In this document: positions 1-8,421 of the stretch, one piece after another
Layout: every line of letters begins with the position of its first letter
How positions within the stretch are numbered: the stretch's first letter is position 1
NCBI RefSeq assembly: GCF_009600985.1
Contig: NZ_VDFP01000023.1
Location: 1-43,702 of the forward strand
Reading direction: 5' to 3'
DNA: 43,702 nucleotides
Source of the DNA: Companilactobacillus halodurans
GTDB lineage: Bacteria; Bacillota; Bacilli; Lactobacillales; Lactobacillaceae
Program-made: the position numbers and the translations under genes
Notes under the pieces: model-generated
The model's input: the letters and a program-made list of their open reading frames with translations, nothing else
Databases searched by the model: none
What the model was told of the DNA's origin: nothing

Positions 1-123
1 ATATTTTTTCATAGCTTGTACAATAGGCAACCCATTATTAACATCTGTTATACAAGCCAATTTAATATCTTTTGAAAACAAAGAAAACCCTCCCGTTGGA
101 TTACTCCAACTAGGAGGGTTCAC
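1..123 (-). other. Left-edge open frame, possible 5' end of a truncated gene
   Basis: On the minus strand a frame is open from a GTG at 123 (or a TTG at 81) to the window edge. It reads plausibly as protein, with a segment like KLACITDVNNGLPIVQ. The TTG at 81 has a GGGAGGG just upstream, but that purine run is also the 3' arm of the terminator at 86-120. A gene beginning here would therefore start inside or right after the terminator. I do not recognise the product. It may be chance coding potential, and only sequence to the left would settle it. Confidence 0.2.
74..120 (-). terminator. Rho-independent terminator downstream of gtrA
   Basis: On the minus strand AACCCTCC (120-113) pairs with GGAGGGTT (93-86). 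An inner GTTGG/CCAAC stem extends it, and a T-rich tail (TTCTTTGTTTTC) follows. It lies about 70 nt after the gtrA stop codon and probably ends the metal-transporter/gtrA transcript. The T-box signature (a GGTGG-type motif) is absent from the short upstream stretch, so I read it as a plain terminator. Confidence 0.7.
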
Positions 124-191
124 TTCAGAACTGAAAAAGGTCCTCTCTTTTTCTATACATCAAAATCAAATTTTCAAAAAAAAGAATCTCC

Positions 192-602
192 CTAACTCCT
201 CTTCCGAAAAATAATAAACTTACTAAAAATATAATTCAAAACAACCACGACCACATTAGCAATGAACTTAACCAACAATCCATTCCAACCTAACAACGAA
301 ACACCAATCGTCATCGTTCCCTGATCGATCACCCAAGAGGCAGCTCTAAACAAGAAAAATGATCCCATTTCTTTCCAAAAAGCGCCCCAAGTACTGGTAT
401 GGGAATTAAAAACCCACAACTTATTAGTAACGTAGGCAAAAAGGACTGACAAAACATATGCGACAGCATTGGCAATCTGATAATTCCAGCCTAAAAATTG
501 CCATAAAATATCGAAACTAGCGATATTAACGACAGTTGTTAAAACTCCAAAAAATAAATAAGGGATCGTATCTTTATATTTCTTCCACAATTCTTCTATC
601 AT
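192..602 (-). CDS. GtrA-family membrane protein
   Basis: A 136-aa protein with four predicted membrane helices, at about residues 13-33, 42-62, 80-100 and 105-128, and a basic C-terminus. This matches the GtrA/DPMS family in size and layout, including the FAYVTNKLWVF segment between helices 2 and 3. Family members are thought to move polyprenyl-phosphate-linked sugars across the membrane or to anchor a partner glycosyltransferase in wall-polymer or O-antigen glucosylation. The gene starts 12 nt after the metal-transporter permease with an AAGGAA ribosome site, so it is probably the last gene of that operon. That is an unusual partner. A GtrB-like glycosyltransferase lies far away at 39442-40386. 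The substrate is unknown. Confidence 0.8.
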   Translation of the reverse strand: MIEELWKKYKDTIPYLFFGVLTTVVNIASFDILWQFLGWNYQIANAVAYVLSVLFAYVTNKLWVFNSHTSTWGAFWKEMGSFFLFRAASWVIDQGTMTIGVSLLGWNGLLVKFIANVVVVVLNYIFSKFIIFRKRS

Positions 603-614
603 TTAATTTATTCC

Positions 615-1412
615 TTAATGGTTTAATTTCCAATTTTTATAACTTAATCCTAAGAAGTAAGCAATCACTTCAAAAGCTGAAATGAAGAAGGTCACTGGCC
701 AATTAGTTACAAAAGCTAAGTATAGTCCTAACCAAACTCCAGCAAGCGACAATCCTACTGACACCATAATTAACTTAGGAACGGTATGGACTAAATACTT
801 AGCCGTTGCTCCAGGAAGAGTCAATAGAACGAAAACTAATAATGAACCTACGATTTGAGCACCAATACTGACGCTTAGAGCCAAAGTTACTAAAAAAGCG
901 ATAGAGAGTAATCGAGTCTTTAAACCGGCTGCACGGGCTCCAATATGGTCAAATGAGTCAAATGAAAGTGGCTTATAGAAAATTATGAAAACAAAAATTA
1001 CAAATAAAGCCAAAATCATTAATTGCTGAACTTCCTTGGCACTGATTCCGACAATACTACCAAATAAGATGTTAGTAGCATAACTACTGGATTCAGATGA
1101 CAACGACAAGAATAAAATTCCTAAACCAATGAACAGCGATGAAATAGCACTGATTGAAGCCTCACGCCGAGACGATTCTGTGCTCAAACTGCCGACTGCA
1201 ATTGAACTGACCAAAGTAAAGAGAATCATCCCTGCTAATGGTGATATTCCCACTAGAATGCCAAATGCCGCTCCAGCAAAGCCAATTTCTGACAACGTGT
1301 GCGACAGAAAAGACATGTTGCGAGATACAACGAAGACCCCGACTAATCCAGCCGTTATAGCGATAAAAGTACTAGCAATAAAGGCCTCGCGCATAAATTC
1401 ATATCCAAACAT
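615..1412 (-). CDS. Metal ABC transporter permease (ZnuB/MntB family)
   Basis: A 265-aa, very hydrophobic protein with about eight membrane helices, typical of the ABC-3 permease family that carries Zn2+ or Mn2+. Recognisable family segments include the N-terminal MREAFIASTFIAITAGLVG and the LSxSIGAQIVGSLLVFVLLTLPGATA region that couples to the ATPase. It lies 3 nt after the ATPase gene, so the two are surely translated from one message. Sequence alone does not separate zinc from manganese. The binding protein next door has the same ambiguity. Confidence 0.9.
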   Translation of the reverse strand: MFGYEFMREAFIASTFIAITAGLVGVFVVSRNMSFLSHTLSEIGFAGAAFGILVGISPLAGMILFTLVSSIAVGSLSTESSRREASISAISSLFIGLGILFLSLSSESSSYATNILFGSIVGISAKEVQQLMILALFVIFVFIIFYKPLSFDSFDHIGARAAGLKTRLLSIAFLVTLALSVSIGAQIVGSLLVFVLLTLPGATAKYLVHTVPKLIMVSVGLSLAGVWLGLYLAFVTNWPVTFFISAFEVIAYFLGLSYKNWKLNH

Positions 1413-1415
1413 CTT

Positions 1416-2084
1416 TTAACCACCCATCTCGAACATCTCTTCAGAAATGTCACTCACATTAACTTCTTTAATCGTTTTATTCTGGAAGAAAAGTGCTCGA
1501 CTCGTATATTTCTTAGTCAATTCGTAATCATGCGTAATGAAAATGACTGTTAAATTATACTTCTGATTTAGTTCTTGCACTAAATCCATCAACTGCATCT
1601 TGACCTCAACATCCAAACTAGCCGTCGATTCATCCAAAATCAAAACCTTCGGGTCGTTCAACAAAGCCTGGGCCAGATAAGCCTTTTGCTTTTCACCACC
1701 AGAAGCTAAGCCTAATGGACGATTTTTTAATTGCGTCAGACCCGTCTTTTCCAAAATGTTTTTGATCAATTCATCGTTTTCACGCTTCTTAGTTGGACTA
1801 AAAGTGAATTTTAGATTCAAGCGAATAAACTGCTCAATATTCAAAGGATAATCTAAATCAATGTTTCTAAATTGAGGAACGTAGCCAATCGACTGCTTGT
1901 TATCAAGCGACAATTCGCCGCTAGTCTTTTTCTCTAATCCCATCATGATTTTAACCAAAGTCGTTTTCCCAGACCCATTAGGACCAATCAAACTAATAAA
2001 GTCGCCATCATTGATTTTGAAGTTGAGATTTTCAAAAACTAGTTGTTGCCCAAATTTCTTGGTTAGATCTTTTGCTTCAATCAC
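1416..2084 (-). CDS. Metal ABC transporter ATP-binding protein (ZnuC/AdcC family)
   Basis: A 222-aa ABC ATPase that powers the metal importer. Walker A GPNGSGKTT is at residues 34-42. The signature is SGGEK at 128-132, slightly divergent from LSGGQ. Walker B is LILDES with catalytic Glu152, and the switch His is in ITHDYE. The D-loop reads DESTASLD instead of the common DEPTAGLD, which is tolerated in this family. The gene begins 2 nt after the binding-protein gene and ends 3 nt before the permease gene, so all three form one operon. Confidence 0.92.
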   Translation of the reverse strand: MIEAKDLTKKFGQQLVFENLNFKINDGDFISLIGPNGSGKTTLVKIMMGLEKKTSGELSLDNKQSIGYVPQFRNIDLDYPLNIEQFIRLNLKFTFSPTKKRENDELIKNILEKTGLTQLKNRPLGLASGGEKQKAYLAQALLNDPKVLILDESTASLDVEVKMQLMDLVQELNQKYNLTVIFITHDYELTKKYTSRALFFQNKTIKEVNVSDISEEMFEMGG

Positions 2085-2086
2085 AG

Positions 2087-2962
2087 TTATTTCTTCACTA
2101 TCCTTTCAATCTGCGTAATATTGCTGTTCATCCAATCATAATAACCTAAATCGCTAGGCAAAGTTTCCGTAAAGTAAACGATTGGAACATGATGCTTTTT
2201 CGCTAAGGCTGTCATTTTAGTAATGATTCCACTAGTAACTTGCTTATTGACCACTAAAAAACTAACTTTGTGGTTTTTTAAGCCTTGTTCCATTTTCTCA
2301 ACATCTTCAATGGAAGGGTCCGTGTCATCTTCAATCGATTTGGCAAAATGCGGATTAGCAATCGACATCCCTAAATCCTTTAACAAGTAATAAGGCAAAG
2401 GTTCAGTTGCATAAGCCTTTTTCCCATCAGTGTACTTTTTCAAAGCTTTTTCTCTTTTGATCAAGCGTCCCAATTTTAAATCGTATTTCTTAAAGTTAGC
2501 TTGATAATAAGCTTGATTCTTGGGATCGATTTTTTTCATGTGTTGATAAACGCTACGCGTCAATTTCTGAACGTTTGAAACGCCAAACCAAACGTGTTCA
2601 TTAGCGCCATCTTCTTTTTTCAAAACGTCGCTTGAGAAATCAATCAAATTTTTATTCTGACTATTGGCAGTCACAATTTTATTGATCCAATCGTCATATC
2701 CCAGACCACTGGAAACAATCAGTTGTGAGTCAGCCACTTGCTTAGCATCGTTACTCGATGGCGAAAAGCTATGTGGATCAACATTGACTGATTCGATGAT
2801 TGATTTGACTTGGTACTTGTCCCCGACGACGCTTTCAATCGGTTCAATATATGTATTGACCGTTGTTGTGATAAGTTTCTTGGAAGCAGTTCTTTGACTG
2901 CACCCGCCTACAAATATCAGTAGCGAAAATAAAACTAATAAGAAGATTCTTTTTTTTCGCAT
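2087..2962 (-). CDS. Metal-binding lipoprotein of an ABC importer (ZnuA/AdcA/PsaA family)
   Basis: A 291-aa extracellular substrate-binding protein. It has a lipoprotein signal with lipobox VGGC, so it should be lipidated at Cys21. Candidate metal ligands are His64 (VDPHSFSPS), His123 (NEHVWF), His205 (NPHFAKS) and the acidic residue in VYFTETLP near the C-terminus, as in cluster A-I binding proteins. The His-rich loop of many zinc-specific members is missing. This leaves Zn and Mn both open. The ribosome site is AGAGGATAATAA before the ATG. It is the first gene of the importer operon (binding protein, ATPase, permease, gtrA). Confidence 0.88.
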   Translation of the reverse strand: MRKKRIFLLVLFSLLIFVGGCSQRTASKKLITTTVNTYIEPIESVVGDKYQVKSIIESVNVDPHSFSPSSNDAKQVADSQLIVSSGLGYDDWINKIVTANSQNKNLIDFSSDVLKKEDGANEHVWFGVSNVQKLTRSVYQHMKKIDPKNQAYYQANFKKYDLKLGRLIKREKALKKYTDGKKAYATEPLPYYLLKDLGMSIANPHFAKSIEDDTDPSIEDVEKMEQGLKNHKVSFLVVNKQVTSGIITKMTALAKKHHVPIVYFTETLPSDLGYYDWMNSNITQIERIVKK

Positions 2963-2999
2963 TTATTATCCTCTATTCAAATAATTGCATAACTAAAAT

Positions 3000-3037
3000 A
3001 GAGGTCAGAACAAAACTTAAGTTTTGTACCGACCTCT
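3000..3037 (-). terminator. Hairpin terminator after the Ser/Asn-rich lipoprotein gene
   Basis: AGAGGTC (3000-3006) pairs with GACCTCT (3031-3037). Inside is the perfect palindrome CAAAACTTAAGTTTTG (3011-3026), with small internal loops between the two stems. On the minus strand the tail is ATTTTAG, a modest U-run. It separates the lipoprotein gene (3082-3702) from the metal importer. The inner palindrome is not a recognisable Zur, AdcR or MntR operator. Confidence 0.6.
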
Positions 3038-3081
3038 TAAAAATATAACTAATTCTTATTGTAATGGCAAGTTATGCGTTA

Positions 3082-3702
3082 TTACCAAATTTGAAAATAT
3101 TGACCATTGGCAGGAACTAAATAGCTTCCCACTGGCGTATCGGAATTTTTACTATAAATATTGATTTGATATCCACTAGTATTGTTCCAAGATATTTTCC
3201 CATTGGCCACATATTGCGTTGTTGTCTTGTCATATGTGGAACTTAATTGGTCAGCCAGATACTCAACCGCTTGTGTCGATGTAGTTATATTAACACTTTG
3301 TTGAGCTTGGCTGTCCTGATTTTGTGAATCTTGACTACTGTCTGTTGTTGAATTTTTTGTATCATTATTATTGTCGTTTTGATTAGTTGACGTACTTTGA
3401 TTTGAAGAAGAATTTTGGTTATCTGTACTTTGAGAAGTACTTTGGGAAGCACTATTGCCATTAGATTCACTATTTGAATCATTGCTTGATTCCTTTTCAG
3501 ACTCAGTTGAGGCTGATCTAGTAGAATTGGCAACTCTAGCAGATTTCTTCTTCTTAGGCGTTTTTTTAGCCGATTTTTTAGTACTCTTTGGTGTTTGTTC
3601 AGACTTAGCATTTGAGTGAGTTTCAGTTGATTGCTGATTAGCGCAACCGCCTAGCACTAAGGCTGATAAGATAACCGCAAAAATAGATAATCTCTTAAAC
3701 AT
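3082..3702 (-). CDS. Low-complexity Ser/Asn/Gln-rich lipoprotein, function unknown
   Basis: A 206-aa protein. Residues 1-20 are a lipoprotein signal with lipobox LGGC (lipid on Cys20). Residues 21-60 are Lys/Thr/Ser rich. Residues 60-140 are a Ser/Asn/Gln/Asp repeat-like linker. The last 65 residues look folded and end PVGSYLVPANGQYFQIW. The design suggests a small surface domain held off the membrane by a flexible, wall-spanning linker. I do not recognise the C-terminal domain. It has its own promoter and a strong AAGGAGG site, and a hairpin follows it, so it is probably monocistronic. Confidence 0.8.
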   Translation of the reverse strand: MFKRLSIFAVILSALVLGGCANQQSTETHSNAKSEQTPKSTKKSAKKTPKKKKSARVANSTRSASTESEKESSNDSNSESNGNSASQSTSQSTDNQNSSSNQSTSTNQNDNNNDTKNSTTDSSQDSQNQDSQAQQSVNITTSTQAVEYLADQLSSTYDKTTTQYVANGKISWNNTSGYQINIYSKNSDTPVGSYLVPANGQYFQIW

Positions 3703-3711
3703 GGCGAAGTA

Positions 3712-3759
3712 CCTCCTTATACATCAAATATTATATAAGATATACGTGAAACTTCGCAA
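3712..3759 (-). promoter_or_regulatory. Promoter and ribosome site of the 3082-3702 lipoprotein gene
   Basis: On the minus strand, -35 TTGCGA (3759-3754), an 18-nt spacer and a perfect -10 TATAAT (3735-3730). AAGGAGG (3718-3712) then lies 9 nt before the ATG at 3702. GTGAAAC/GTTTC arms overlap and flank the -35 region, so an operator there is possible. Confidence 0.65.
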
Positions 3760-3775
3760 TGTTTCTTGTGAAACG

Positions 3776-4513
3776 TTAATAAATCTTAGTAAAATCGATT
3801 TTTTCTCCACGACGAATCTTTTCGCCAAATTCAATTGATTTTTCAACGATAACTTCTTGACCATCAACTACTTGATAAGGGTGATCAGGAGATTTTTCTT
3901 GTGCCAAAGATAATTCGGTACATCCCAAAACAATCACATCGCAATTAAATTTTTCGTGCATTGTCTTCAAGATGTCATGATACTTAGCAGCATCAACTTT
4001 ACCTTTAACTTTAATATCGTCATAAATCAAACTTTCAACTTGGTCTTGAACAGCTTGGTCGCCCAAACTATATTCAAATCCAGCGTCTTTAATTTCATTT
4101 TCATAAACGTGATCAGCAATCGTACCCTTGGTAGCAATTAAACCAACTTTTTTAGCTTGTGGATATTTTTTGCTAATCATGCTGATTGCCATGTGTGGCA
4201 TATGAATAATAGGAACATCAGTAACTGCTTGCAATTCTTTATAGTAATAATGTGCTGTATTGCAGATAATCACCATAAATTCAGGATGCAATAAGCTTTG
4301 TTGCTTAATGTCTTCAGCCAATGGAGGCAAAAAGCTGGGTTTACTGTGATCCAAAATATGTGCTGTCCGATCAGGAACAGTAGAATGATTGACTAAGATA
4401 TAATCCAAATAATCTTGGTCTTTTTTAGTAGGGGTCATTTCATTTAGTAAATGAATGTAGCTTTCAGTAGCTAAACTTCCCATACCACCAATTACTGTAA
4501 AGAACTTTTTCAT
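3776..4513 (-). CDS. racD: Aspartate/glutamate racemase family protein (probable aspartate racemase)
   Basis: A 245-aa cofactor-independent racemase. The two catalytic cysteines of the family are visible in VIICNTAHYY and IVLGCTELSL, and the N-terminal GGMGSLATESY loop is typical of aspartate racemases. I start at the ATG at 4513 (MKKFFTV), because GAGG sits 9 nt upstream. A start at 4528 would overlap murE by 11 nt and has no ribosome site. It is the last gene of a cell-wall operon, directly after murE. D-Asp is the cross-bridge residue in many lactobacilli with L-Lys-D-Asp peptidoglycan, so supplying D-Asp for the bridge is the likely role. A glutamate racemase activity is less likely but not excluded. 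Confidence 0.85.
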   Translation of the reverse strand: MKKFFTVIGGMGSLATESYIHLLNEMTPTKKDQDYLDYILVNHSTVPDRTAHILDHSKPSFLPPLAEDIKQQSLLHPEFMVIICNTAHYYYKELQAVTDVPIIHMPHMAISMISKKYPQAKKVGLIATKGTIADHVYENEIKDAGFEYSLGDQAVQDQVESLIYDDIKVKGKVDAAKYHDILKTMHEKFNCDVIVLGCTELSLAQEKSPDHPYQVVDGQEVIVEKSIEFGEKIRRGEKIDFTKIY

Positions 4514-4517
4514 ATTA

Positions 4518-6047
4518 CTAATCCTCAATATCCTTCAAAATTTTCCGTGCGACTACAGGATCGCTGGCGTAAGGAACGTCAACTCCCTTAGTCTTTTGAT
4601 AAGCATCGTTTCCTTTAGCCGCTAAAACGATGATATCGTCGCCTTTACTTGAAGTAATCATTTCACGAATAGCTTTTTCACGATCCAAGATAGTTTTAAC
4701 TTGGACTTTTTCGTGATCGATCTTTTCGTCGATTTGCTTACAAATATCAGCTGGGTCTTCAAATCCAGGATCATCGGTTGTTAAGATAGCAGAATCAGCT
4801 AATTCATTAAGAATCCGTGAAAAGCCTGCACGTCTTGAAACTCCCTTATCGCCAGGACTTCCAACGACAACCTTAATCTTGGACTTTGGATATTCACGTT
4901 TCAAAAAGCTCAAAAGAGCATTCATACTAGCATAATTATGTGCATAGTCGATAAAGATCGTTCCGTGAGAGTTGGTATTAATGTGCTCCATTCTCCCCGG
5001 GACGAACGCTACTTTTAAACTTTCAACGATCACCTCGTTTTTGACACCCATAATCTTAGCAGCAGTTATTGCAGCCCCTGCGTTCAATTCATTGAAATCA
5101 CCTACAAGACCGAGGTCATATGTATATTCGCCTTTATCTTGTAAGTCTTCTGCCTTATCGCTTTCAGCTGTGTAAGTGAAGACAGAATCGTTTAAATTAG
5201 ATTCTTTGTTACGGATACTGAAATCAGTATCAGCGACTTCATTTTTAGCAAAACGATAAATATCTTTATCGTCGCTAGTTTCTTTGGCAGCAGCATAAAC
5301 TTTGTCGTAATCATCTGTTTGACGATTAATGATATTAACTTTGGAATTGATCATCAATTGTTTCTTGCAATTTAAGTAATCTTCATAAGTTGGATGTTCA
5401 TTAGGTCCAATATGGTCTGGAGTGATATTTAAGAAACCACCAATATCAAACTTCAAGCCGTAAACACGATTCTTCTTGTAAGCTTGTGAAGAAACTTCCA
5501 TCACAAGATACTTTAATCCATTGTCGACGCATCTTCTCATATCACGGAATAGTTCCAATGATTCTGGAGTCGTCAAATCTGACTTGAACTCATCTTTAGG
5601 ATTTGGTCCAACGATTCGATCAACAGTTGAAAAGAGGCCAACTTGCTTTGGATAGGCATTCTTCAAAATGTCGTAAGTAAAGTATGAAGTTGTCGTCTTA
5701 CCTTTTGTACCAGTAAAGGCTACGATGAATAAATCATCTTCAGGATTGCCATAATACTTAGCACTCAACAAAGCCAAAGCTTTAGAGGCGCTTTTGACAA
5801 CCAAACGGTCAACATCTTTGTTGTATTCCTTTTCTGAAACGTAAATTTTGGCACCATTTTTAATAGCTTGATCCAAGTAATCAGCTTTAAAATTATTGCC
5901 TTTGCAAAAGAAGATACCATTAGATTGGTCTTCTTTTGAGTTGTAACTAATATTAGTTACTTCGAGGTTTTCATCGCTAACTGAACTCGAAACCAGTAAA
6001 TCATGCTTCTTCAAAATCTCTATAGCATTACTTATTTTTAAACTCAT
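4518..6047 (-). CDS. murE: UDP-MurNAc-tripeptide synthetase, probably L-lysine-adding MurE
   Basis: A 509-aa Mur ligase, which adds the third amino acid to UDP-MurNAc-L-Ala-D-Glu in the cytoplasm. The ATP loop is GTKGKTTTS (residues 113-121). The substrate region contains TTPESLELF, and the conserved MEVSSQAY, FLNITPDHIGPNEHP and FIDYAHNYASM segments follow. The pocket that reads DNPR in diaminopimelate-adding enzymes reads DDPGFEDP here. This argues for L-Lys (or Orn) instead. The gene lies 12 nt after dacA and is followed at once by the aspartate racemase gene. The ribosome site is GGAGTG before the ATG. Confidence 0.93.
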   Translation of the reverse strand: MSLKISNAIEILKKHDLLVSSSVSDENLEVTNISYNSKEDQSNGIFFCKGNNFKADYLDQAIKNGAKIYVSEKEYNKDVDRLVVKSASKALALLSAKYYGNPEDDLFIVAFTGTKGKTTTSYFTYDILKNAYPKQVGLFSTVDRIVGPNPKDEFKSDLTTPESLELFRDMRRCVDNGLKYLVMEVSSQAYKKNRVYGLKFDIGGFLNITPDHIGPNEHPTYEDYLNCKKQLMINSKVNIINRQTDDYDKVYAAAKETSDDKDIYRFAKNEVADTDFSIRNKESNLNDSVFTYTAESDKAEDLQDKGEYTYDLGLVGDFNELNAGAAITAAKIMGVKNEVIVESLKVAFVPGRMEHINTNSHGTIFIDYAHNYASMNALLSFLKREYPKSKIKVVVGSPGDKGVSRRAGFSRILNELADSAILTTDDPGFEDPADICKQIDEKIDHEKVQVKTILDREKAIREMITSSKGDDIIVLAAKGNDAYQKTKGVDVPYASDPVVARKILKDIED

Positions 6048-6059
6048 TTTTTCACACTC

Positions 6060-7301
6060 CTAAAATAAATGGTTAAAAAATTCTACGATTTGATCCCACC
6101 AAGATTTCTGGTTCGTCTTCTTATGTATTACTTTTTTAACATCTGCCTTTTTGAATGGAAGATAACCACCACTTGTATTAGCGACAATCAGTTTTACCGT
6201 TTGCTTCTTATGCTTTGCGGCAAAACCTAAGTCATCACTACTTCTAGTATAACTCAATTGTGCAACATTAAATTTTTTCGGCAGCCAAAAATAAATTGAA
6301 TCATAAACTTTATATTTTTTATTATTGATTTTGACGTTTTGTCCCTTGTCTAGGACCTTTTTATACTCATAATTATCTTTTAAATAATGAACTAATTTTT
6401 GGGTACTGCGGAACCTTTTATCCTTGTCTGTCTTTTCACCCTTAGCGTCCAAGACGATTGTGACGATACGAGTATTGTCTAAAGGCAAAGTCCCTACGAA
6501 TGAATCGCCAGCAGCTTCTGTCGTCCCAGTTTTTAGGCCATCAAATTCATAGCCGGATTGATAATCGCGACCACCCTTTAATAACAAATTCAGTGAGTCA
6601 TAGACTTTAATTTCATTGTCGACGGGAAATGACAATTTAGATTGTGAAGTGGTCTTTAGAATTTCCGGATATTTATCCAAAACATGTTTAACGACCACGC
6701 CAATATCATCAGCGGAAAGTTTATTTTCACCATCTTTTGGACCAACGTACATGCCCTTCTTCAAGTCGGAATTATTTAGGCCTGAAACGTTATACAACTG
6801 GGCATTTTTTATTCCCCAATCTTTGAGGGTTTGGCGCATCATTTTAACAAATTTTGCCTGACTGCCGGCAACTTCATCAGCTAACACCATCGCGGCTGAG
6901 TTGGACGAAACAATCCAAGCAGCGTTATACAAGTCTTTAACTGAATACTGTTTATCAGCATCCAAGCGCACATTAGTTAAAGCGCTGTCTTGGGTCATTT
7001 CTGCTTCTTGAGCAGTTGGAGTCAATTTATCTTCTTCAGTAAATTTTCCTTCTCTAATGGCTTTTGTCACTAAATACAAAGTGATGATCTTTGTGATTGA
7101 ACCGATGGCCACCTTTTTATCTGCATTTTGTTTGTAGATAACTTGGCCACTATTCTCATCAAAGATCATCCCCGCAGTAGCATTCATTTCTGGTTGTTGA
7201 CTGACTGTCGTCGTTGTTGCTTCGACAGTCGTTGAAAAAATTGGCAATATCAACAAAAACATCGATAAAACCAATAGTAATTTCTTAGTGAAACCTTTCA
7301 T
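6060..7301 (-). CDS. dacA: D-alanyl-D-alanine carboxypeptidase (PBP5/DacA type)
   Basis: A 413-aa secreted penicillin-binding protein that trims the terminal D-Ala of peptidoglycan stems. There is a signal peptide at residues 1-29. The active site is S68-I-T-K71, the second motif is S132-S-N134, and KTG is at 257-259. The C-terminal domain ends in an aromatic amphipathic segment (WWDQIVEFF), the usual membrane anchor of PBP5 enzymes. It lies 16 nt after the histidine kinase gene and 12 nt before murE, so it is part of the regulator-kinase-dacA-murE-racD operon. The start is an ATG with GAGG upstream. Confidence 0.92.
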   Translation of the reverse strand: MKGFTKKLLLVLSMFLLILPIFSTTVEATTTTVSQQPEMNATAGMIFDENSGQVIYKQNADKKVAIGSITKIITLYLVTKAIREGKFTEEDKLTPTAQEAEMTQDSALTNVRLDADKQYSVKDLYNAAWIVSSNSAAMVLADEVAGSQAKFVKMMRQTLKDWGIKNAQLYNVSGLNNSDLKKGMYVGPKDGENKLSADDIGVVVKHVLDKYPEILKTTSQSKLSFPVDNEIKVYDSLNLLLKGGRDYQSGYEFDGLKTGTTEAAGDSFVGTLPLDNTRIVTIVLDAKGEKTDKDKRFRSTQKLVHYLKDNYEYKKVLDKGQNVKINNKKYKVYDSIYFWLPKKFNVAQLSYTRSSDDLGFAAKHKKQTVKLIVANTSGGYLPFKKADVKKVIHKKTNQKSWWDQIVEFFNHLF

Positions 7302-7317
7302 TTTTAAACCTCACAGA

Positions 7318-8418
7318 TCAGTTTTGTGATTGGGTGATGGGAAAGTGACTGATAAATGATGTTTTATCTTTATCCGAAGTTACGGCAATCGTCCCACCAT
7401 GCAATTTCACCATGCTTTGAGCAATGGCTAGTCCTAACCCAGTTCCGCCGGTCTTTTTAGAACGTGAATCCTCAACTCGATAAAAACGATCAAAGACGTG
7501 CTTCAAAGAGTCCTCGGGAATGGGCTGACCATTATTAGCAACTGTGATAACAACCTCTTTGGGCTTTTTTTCAGCTGTTAGCCAAATATGAGTGGCTCCT
7601 TTACCATATTTCAAAGCATTCATGATGAGGTTATTGAAGACTCGACCGAGTTTTTCAGTATCGCCTTGCATCATGATCTTATCAGGATTAGAAGTTACGA
7701 CAATTTCCATTCCTCGTTTGTTAGCTTCTAGTTCAAAGTCGGCTGACATCTGATCCAGCATCTGCACCATATCGAACTTCGTCATATTTAAGCGACTGGT
7801 TGCATGCTGAACATTGGCATATTCAAAGAGCGAATTTACCAAATTTTGCATCTCTAAGGACTTTTTATAAGCAATGTGGGTGTACTTTAGGATATGTCCT
7901 AAATCGCCGTAATTCTTGCTTTCAATCAATCCTAAATAGCCAATCACTGATGTCAATGGTGTTCTGATATCGTGACTGACATTGCTGATCAACTCATCCT
8001 TACTTTTTTCCGAGCGTTCTTGTTCCTTTGCACGGTGATTCATATTTAAAATTAGAAGGTTAAAGCTGTCAATGATTCCTTGCAAATTTTGATTGACTTT
8101 GACGTCGATTGGTTTAGTCAACTTATCGCTAGCTACCGACTGCAACGTTTCTTTGATTTGTCGCAATTCCATTTGATGATAAGTACCAATAACTATAACG
8201 CAAGTCAAAAATAATTCCAAAACTAGCGTGATGGCTAAAAACCATCCTTTTTGGGACCATAATTGCTCCAGATTATTGAGAAAATTGTTCGTCACTGAGC
8301 TTGTTCCCAGTGAACTGATTAAAATTGCATTGATTATCTGAAATAAAAGAAAGGTGCCTATTCCTTCAAGCAGGAGGACACCTTTAGCTTTTACGTTCAG
8401 TTTGATTCGTTTTTTCAA
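7318..8418 (-). CDS. Sensor histidine kinase, VanS-like
   Basis: A 366-aa membrane kinase. Helices at about residues 13-36 and 59-80 enclose only about 22 outside residues. A linker (85-135) follows, then the phosphoacceptor H-box SHDIRTPLTSVIGY with His149. The ATPase domain has the N-box NNLIMNALKYG and the G-boxes TGGTGLGLAIAQ. The H-box and domain layout resemble the VanS/SphS kinases found with D,D-peptidase genes. The tiny sensor loop suggests intramembrane or envelope-stress sensing. The start is a TTG with GGAGG eight bases upstream, 3 nt after the regulator gene, so the two are surely co-expressed. The ligand is unknown. Confidence 0.9.
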   Translation of the reverse strand: MKKRIKLNVKAKGVLLLEGIGTFLLFQIINAILISSLGTSSVTNNFLNNLEQLWSQKGWFLAITLVLELFLTCVIVIGTYHQMELRQIKETLQSVASDKLTKPIDVKVNQNLQGIIDSFNLLILNMNHRAKEQERSEKSKDELISNVSHDIRTPLTSVIGYLGLIESKNYGDLGHILKYTHIAYKKSLEMQNLVNSLFEYANVQHATSRLNMTKFDMVQMLDQMSADFELEANKRGMEIVVTSNPDKIMMQGDTEKLGRVFNNLIMNALKYGKGATHIWLTAEKKPKEVVITVANNGQPIPEDSLKHVFDRFYRVEDSRSKKTGGTGLGLAIAQSMVKLHGGTIAVTSDKDKTSFISHFPITQSQN

Positions 8419-8421
8419 AAA

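Noticed and set aside
86..120. T-box or other riboswitch at the left edge
   Set aside because: Only about 70 nt separate the gtrA stop from the hairpin, with no T-box GGTGG-type motif or specifier stem. A simple terminator fits better.
3011..3026. CAAAACTTAAGTTTTG as a metal-regulator operator for the importer
   Set aside because: It is nested inside a terminator-like stem and matches no Zur, AdcR or MntR consensus I know.
3285..3611. A 108-codon alternative frame inside the Ser/Asn-rich lipoprotein
   Set aside because: A low-complexity region is open in several frames. The annotated frame has the signal peptide, lipobox, promoter and ribosome site.
4514..4528. Upstream start for the racemase gene (MRISN)
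   Set aside because: It would overlap murE by 11 nt and lacks a ribosome site; the ATG at 4513 has GAGG and begins the conserved sequence.
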